Below, piece by piece: positions 4,603 to 6,090 of a stretch of 6,090 bases of DNA; positions within the stretch are counted from its first letter, which is position 1, and the number at the start of each line of letters is the position of its first letter. The notes under the pieces were generated by a model. The model did no database searches. It was not told the origin of the DNA and saw only the letters and a program-made list of their open reading frames with translations. The stretch is taken from the NCBI GenBank assembly GCA_934394595.1, contig CAKRRX010000149.1:1-6090 (forward strand), in the 5' to 3' direction. Made by a program: the position numbers and the translations under genes. The stretch comes from an uncultured Blautia sp. (GTDB lineage Bacteria > Bacillota > Clostridia > Lachnospirales > Lachnospiraceae).

Positions 4603-6090
4603 ATATTCAAAAGATCACTGAATACTTTAAGAGCGCCCTCTGTATTGTGTGCGAGGACACGTTTTGCCAGGACTTTACCAAGCTGAACACCTTCCTGGTC
4701 GAAACTGTTTAAGTTCCATACAAAGCCCTGGAACATGATCTTGTTCTCAAAATGAGCAAGTAATGCACCAAGAGAAGCCGGTGTAAGCTGTTCTCCAATG
4801 ATAATGCTGGATGGACGTTTTCCCTTGAAGTTCTTGTTCAGGTTCTCATCCTCTTTGCCGCAGGCAAATGCAATGATCTGAGCGGCAACATTTGCACAGA
4901 GCTTCTGCTGGCTGGTGCTGTTCTCAATGTCAACATCTACGCCAAGCTGACTTTTCTTAAATCCGATGAACTGAAGAGGAATGATGTCAGAACCCTGATG
5001 GAGTAACTGGTAGAAGGAATGCTGTCCATTGGTTCCTGGTTCTCCGAAGATCACAGGTCCGGTCACATAGTCAACCGGTTCACCGAAGCGATTGACGGTC
5101 TTACCATTGGACTCCATATCACACTGCTGAAGATGTGCAGGGAAGCGGCTTAATGCCTGGGAATATGGAAGAACTGCAGTGGCAGGATATCCCTGTACGT
5201 TTCTCTCGTAGATACCGATCAGAGCGTCCAGCATGTCCGGGTTCTTCATAAGATCACGGTTGGTAGCAAGCTGATCCTCCGCAGCTGCACCGTCAAGAAG
5301 CTGTGCAAACACTTCCGGTCCAAATGCCAGGGAAAGGATAGCTCCACCTACGCCGGAAACAGAAGAGTAACGGCCTCCGATATAATCATCCATGAAAATA
5401 GCTGTGAGATAATCTTCGCTCTTTGCAAGCGGGGATGTCTCACTTGTAACTGCCAGCATATGTCTGGAAGGATTTAATCCTGCTTTTGTCAGGGCATCCT
5501 TTACAAATGCTTCATTGGTAAGGGTCTCGAGAGTAGTGCCGGATTTGGATACCACAATGAATAAGGAATGTGCAAGGTCAACAGATGCAAGAACTGCTGC
5601 TGCGTCATCCGGATCTACATTGCTGATGAATTTCGCTTCCATTTTGAAGTTACCTGTAGCTTTTGCCCAGTTCTCCAGTGCTATGTAGAGGGCACGTGGG
5701 CCAAGGTCACTTCCGCCGATACCAATCTGTACAACTGTGGTGAATTTCTCACCTGCCTCATTGGTAATCTCACCAGCATGAACCTTGTTCGCAAAGTCAG
5801 CTGCTTTCTTCTGCTGAGCAACGTAGAATTCGCGTTTGTCCACGCCGTCAACTACAACTGGGTCACCCAGCTGTCTGCGTGCAAGATGATGAAGAACCAT
5901 ACGGTTCTCACCGGTGTTAATCACTGCGCCATTGTATAATTCCTGGAATTTGTCGATGAGCTGTGCCTCGTCAGCCAGCTTCGCAAGTGCGGATAAAACG
6001 GTTTCGTCTACTTCTTTGGCTGCATAGTTGTAAGAAAGACCTGCTGCCATTGGTGTACTATAATCAGCTACACGCTTGCCACCTTCCTCA
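4599..6090 (-). CDS. pgi: Glucose-6-phosphate isomerase, 5' end beyond the window
   Basis: Pgi interconverts glucose 6-phosphate and fructose 6-phosphate in glycolysis and gluconeogenesis. Counting from the first in-frame ATG (6050), the double SIS-fold landmarks are IGIGGSDLGPRA (109-120), VSKSGTTLETLTNE (167-180, sugar-phosphate binding), IGGRYSSVSGVGG (224-236), MESNGK (312-317), GEPGTNGQHSFYQLLHQG (336-353) and NSFDQEGVQLGK (448-459). The expected catalytic residues Arg227, Glu313, His351 and Lys459 are all present. That ATG is not a credible start: no ribosome binding site precedes it, and the frame continues open for 13 more codons (EEGGKRVADYSTP) to the window edge, so the N-terminus lies outside. 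The stop (TAA, 4601-4599) overlaps the end of the ATPase-like ORF, and a terminator follows. The gene appears functional and chromosomal. Confidence 0.97.
   Translation of the reverse strand, partial: EEGGKRVADYSTPMAAGLSYNYAAKEVDETVLSALAKLADEAQLIDKFQELYNGAVINTGENRMVLHHLARRQLGDPVVVDGVDKREFYVAQQKKAADFANKVHAGEITNEAGEKFTTVVQIGIGGSDLGPRALYIALENWAKATGNFKMEAKFISNVDPDDAAAVLASVDLAHSLFIVVSKSGTTLETLTNEAFVKDALTKAGLNPSRHMLAVTSETSPLAKSEDYLTAIFMDDYIGGRYSSVSGVGGAILSLAFGPEVFAQLLDGAAAEDQLATNRDLMKNPDMLDALIGIYERNVQGYPATAVLPYSQALSRFPAHLQQCDMESNGKTVNRFGEPVDYVTGPVIFGEPGTNGQHSFYQLLHQGSDIIPLQFIGFKKSQLGVDVDIENSTSQQKLCANVAAQIIAFACGKEDENLNKNFKGKRPSSIIIGEQLTPASLGALLAHFENKIMFQGFVWNLNSFDQEGVQLGKVLAKRVLAHNTEGALKVFSDLLNI

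Noticed and set aside
5568..5939. Forward-strand ORF of 123 codons opposite pgi
   Set aside because: It is the antisense shadow of strongly conserved pgi coding sequence, with a cysteine-rich random composition and no ribosome binding site.

Overview
The window looks like a chromosomal segment from a Gram-positive gut anaerobe of the Clostridia, most likely Lachnospiraceae. This is inferred from the moderate-to-low G+C content, strong AGGA/GGGG ribosome binding sites, T-rich intrinsic terminators and the style of the Pgi, AzlC and integrase proteins. No species marker is present.

Left end (1-590): the window opens inside the C-terminal catalytic domain of a tyrosine recombinase/integrase, whose 5' end lies outside. 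A gene-free stretch follows. It holds a perfect TATAAT box, a degenerate tandem array of about five GCATAGC-headed units spaced 31-36 bp apart, and a strong intrinsic terminator. This block looks like the edge of an integrated element or its remnant, and it may be a small transcription unit for a repeat-built RNA.

Transport pair (about 590-1560): azlC and azlD, the two subunits of a branched-chain amino acid exporter, overlap by 8 bp. AzlD is intact. AzlC has lost its normal N-terminus: recognisable AzlC sequence begins just after the terminator, which suggests the integrase-side DNA replaced the promoter and first membrane segment.

Middle (1561-4060): a DegV-family fatty-acid-binding protein gene is followed, after its own TATAAT promoter, by a membrane-anchored Cache-GGDEF diguanylate cyclase with intact active and inhibitory sites. 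Both genes start at internal ATGs with good ribosome binding sites.

Right end (4061-6090): a short gene encodes what appears to be a truncated GHKL (histidine-kinase-type) ATPase domain carrying only the N box and the DNGTG box. It converges on and overlaps by 4 bp the reverse-strand gene for glucose-6-phosphate isomerase (pgi). The intrinsic terminator of pgi lies inside the 3' part of the ATPase-like ORF. The pgi reading frame stays open to the right edge of the window, so its true start is outside.

Apart from azlC-azlD, the genes show no obvious shared pathway. The most notable points are the repeat array beside the integrase, the decapitated azlC and the ATPase remnant. None of these is demonstrated to be a new system.
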